This document shows, piece by piece, positions 29,563 through 29,662 of a stretch of DNA of 29,662 nt (position 1 is the stretch's first letter; every line of letters begins with the position of its first letter). Origin of the DNA: a virus; IMG/VR virus record IMGVR_UViG_3300034789_000011, positions 1-29,662 of that record; one strand, 5' to 3'. The notes beneath the pieces are model-generated. The model saw only the letters and a list, made by a program, of their open reading frames with translations, searched no databases and was not told where the DNA came from. Made by a program: the position numbers and the translations under genes.

Positions 29563-29662
29563 ATGAATATCTTTGTTACAGACCGCTGCCCAATACAGTC
29601 AGCTCGCAACCTACCCGACAAGCACATAGTCAAGATGCCACTCGAGACTTGCCAAATGCTAT
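29563..29662 (+). CDS. Pyrimidine-dimer glycosylase-like protein, 5' part only
   Basis: The frame begins MNIFVTDRCPIQSARNLPDK and continues HIVKMPLETCQML until the window ends. The arrangement NIF-x-x-D-x-x-P-x-x-x-A-x-x-x-x-DKH-x-VKM-x-x-E-x-x-Q-x-L is the conserved N-terminus of a family annotated as pyrimidine-dimer DNA glycosylase, common in cyanophages, where its real activity is largely untested. The conserved MNIF start supports the ATG even though no SD precedes it. Only 33 codons are visible. Confidence 0.65.
   Translation, partial: MNIFVTDRCPIQSARNLPDKHIVKMPLETCQML

Noticed and set aside
1-29662. tRNA genes
   Set aside because: No cloverleaf with GTTCRAAYC-type T arm and matching acceptor stem was recognised. 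This was by eye, so a scan by tRNAscan-SE would be decisive.

Overview
The window is most likely part of the genome of a T7-like (podovirus) cyanophage. It carries a complete psbA (photosystem II D1), so the host should be an oxygenic cyanobacterium. The structural genes follow the T7 order: capsid 10, terminator, tail tube 11 and 12, internal virion proteins 13-16, tail fibre 17, then terminases 18 and 19. The low-GC base composition (roughly 38-40% by eye) and the marine-cyanophage style of the accessory proteins fit a phage of marine Prochlorococcus or Synechococcus. The exact host cannot be read from the sequence. All recognised genes are on the + strand, and many are joined by TAATG or ATGA overlaps.

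Layout. (1) 1-1623: psbA and a short 2OG-Fe(II) oxygenase. (2) 1624-1910: a leader with a 17-codon minigene and inverted repeats. (3) 1911-3096: major capsid protein and an intrinsic terminator at the position of T7 Tphi. (4) 3100-13890: tail tubular proteins A and B and four internal virion proteins. (5) 13891-18890: three consecutive fibre/adhesin genes: a T7-type fibre with an embedded cupredoxin-like domain, a fibre with an S74 self-cleaving chaperone, and a glycine-rich adhesin. (6) 18893-21435: small tail-assembly, membrane and secreted proteins, including a holin candidate. (7) 21436-27254: a second 2OG-Fe(II) oxygenase, small terminase, a basic protein, an HNH nuclease, two large unrecognised proteins (one with an AHH-like His-Me-finger nuclease signature) and large terminase. 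(8) 27255-29662: an AT-rich region with inverted repeats, a GAGTC array and several sigma70-type promoters driving small early genes. It ends inside a gene resembling the pyrimidine-dimer glycosylase family.

In T7-like phages the large terminase lies near the right genome end and host-RNAP-driven early genes at the left end. Region 8 therefore suggests that the two genome ends are joined here, as in a circularised assembly across terminal repeats, with early transcription starting in region 8. The late genes build the capsid, tail and ejectable core. psbA would sustain photosystem II repair during infection.

The strongest unexplained signals are these. CCWGG (CCAGG/CCTGG) appears to be completely absent from the window, and all 23 Pro-Gly dipeptides I found are written as CCC/CCG-GGN. 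A glycine-zipper plus His-Me-finger nuclease-like protein lies between the two terminase genes. Two related copies of an upstream control region precede different early genes.
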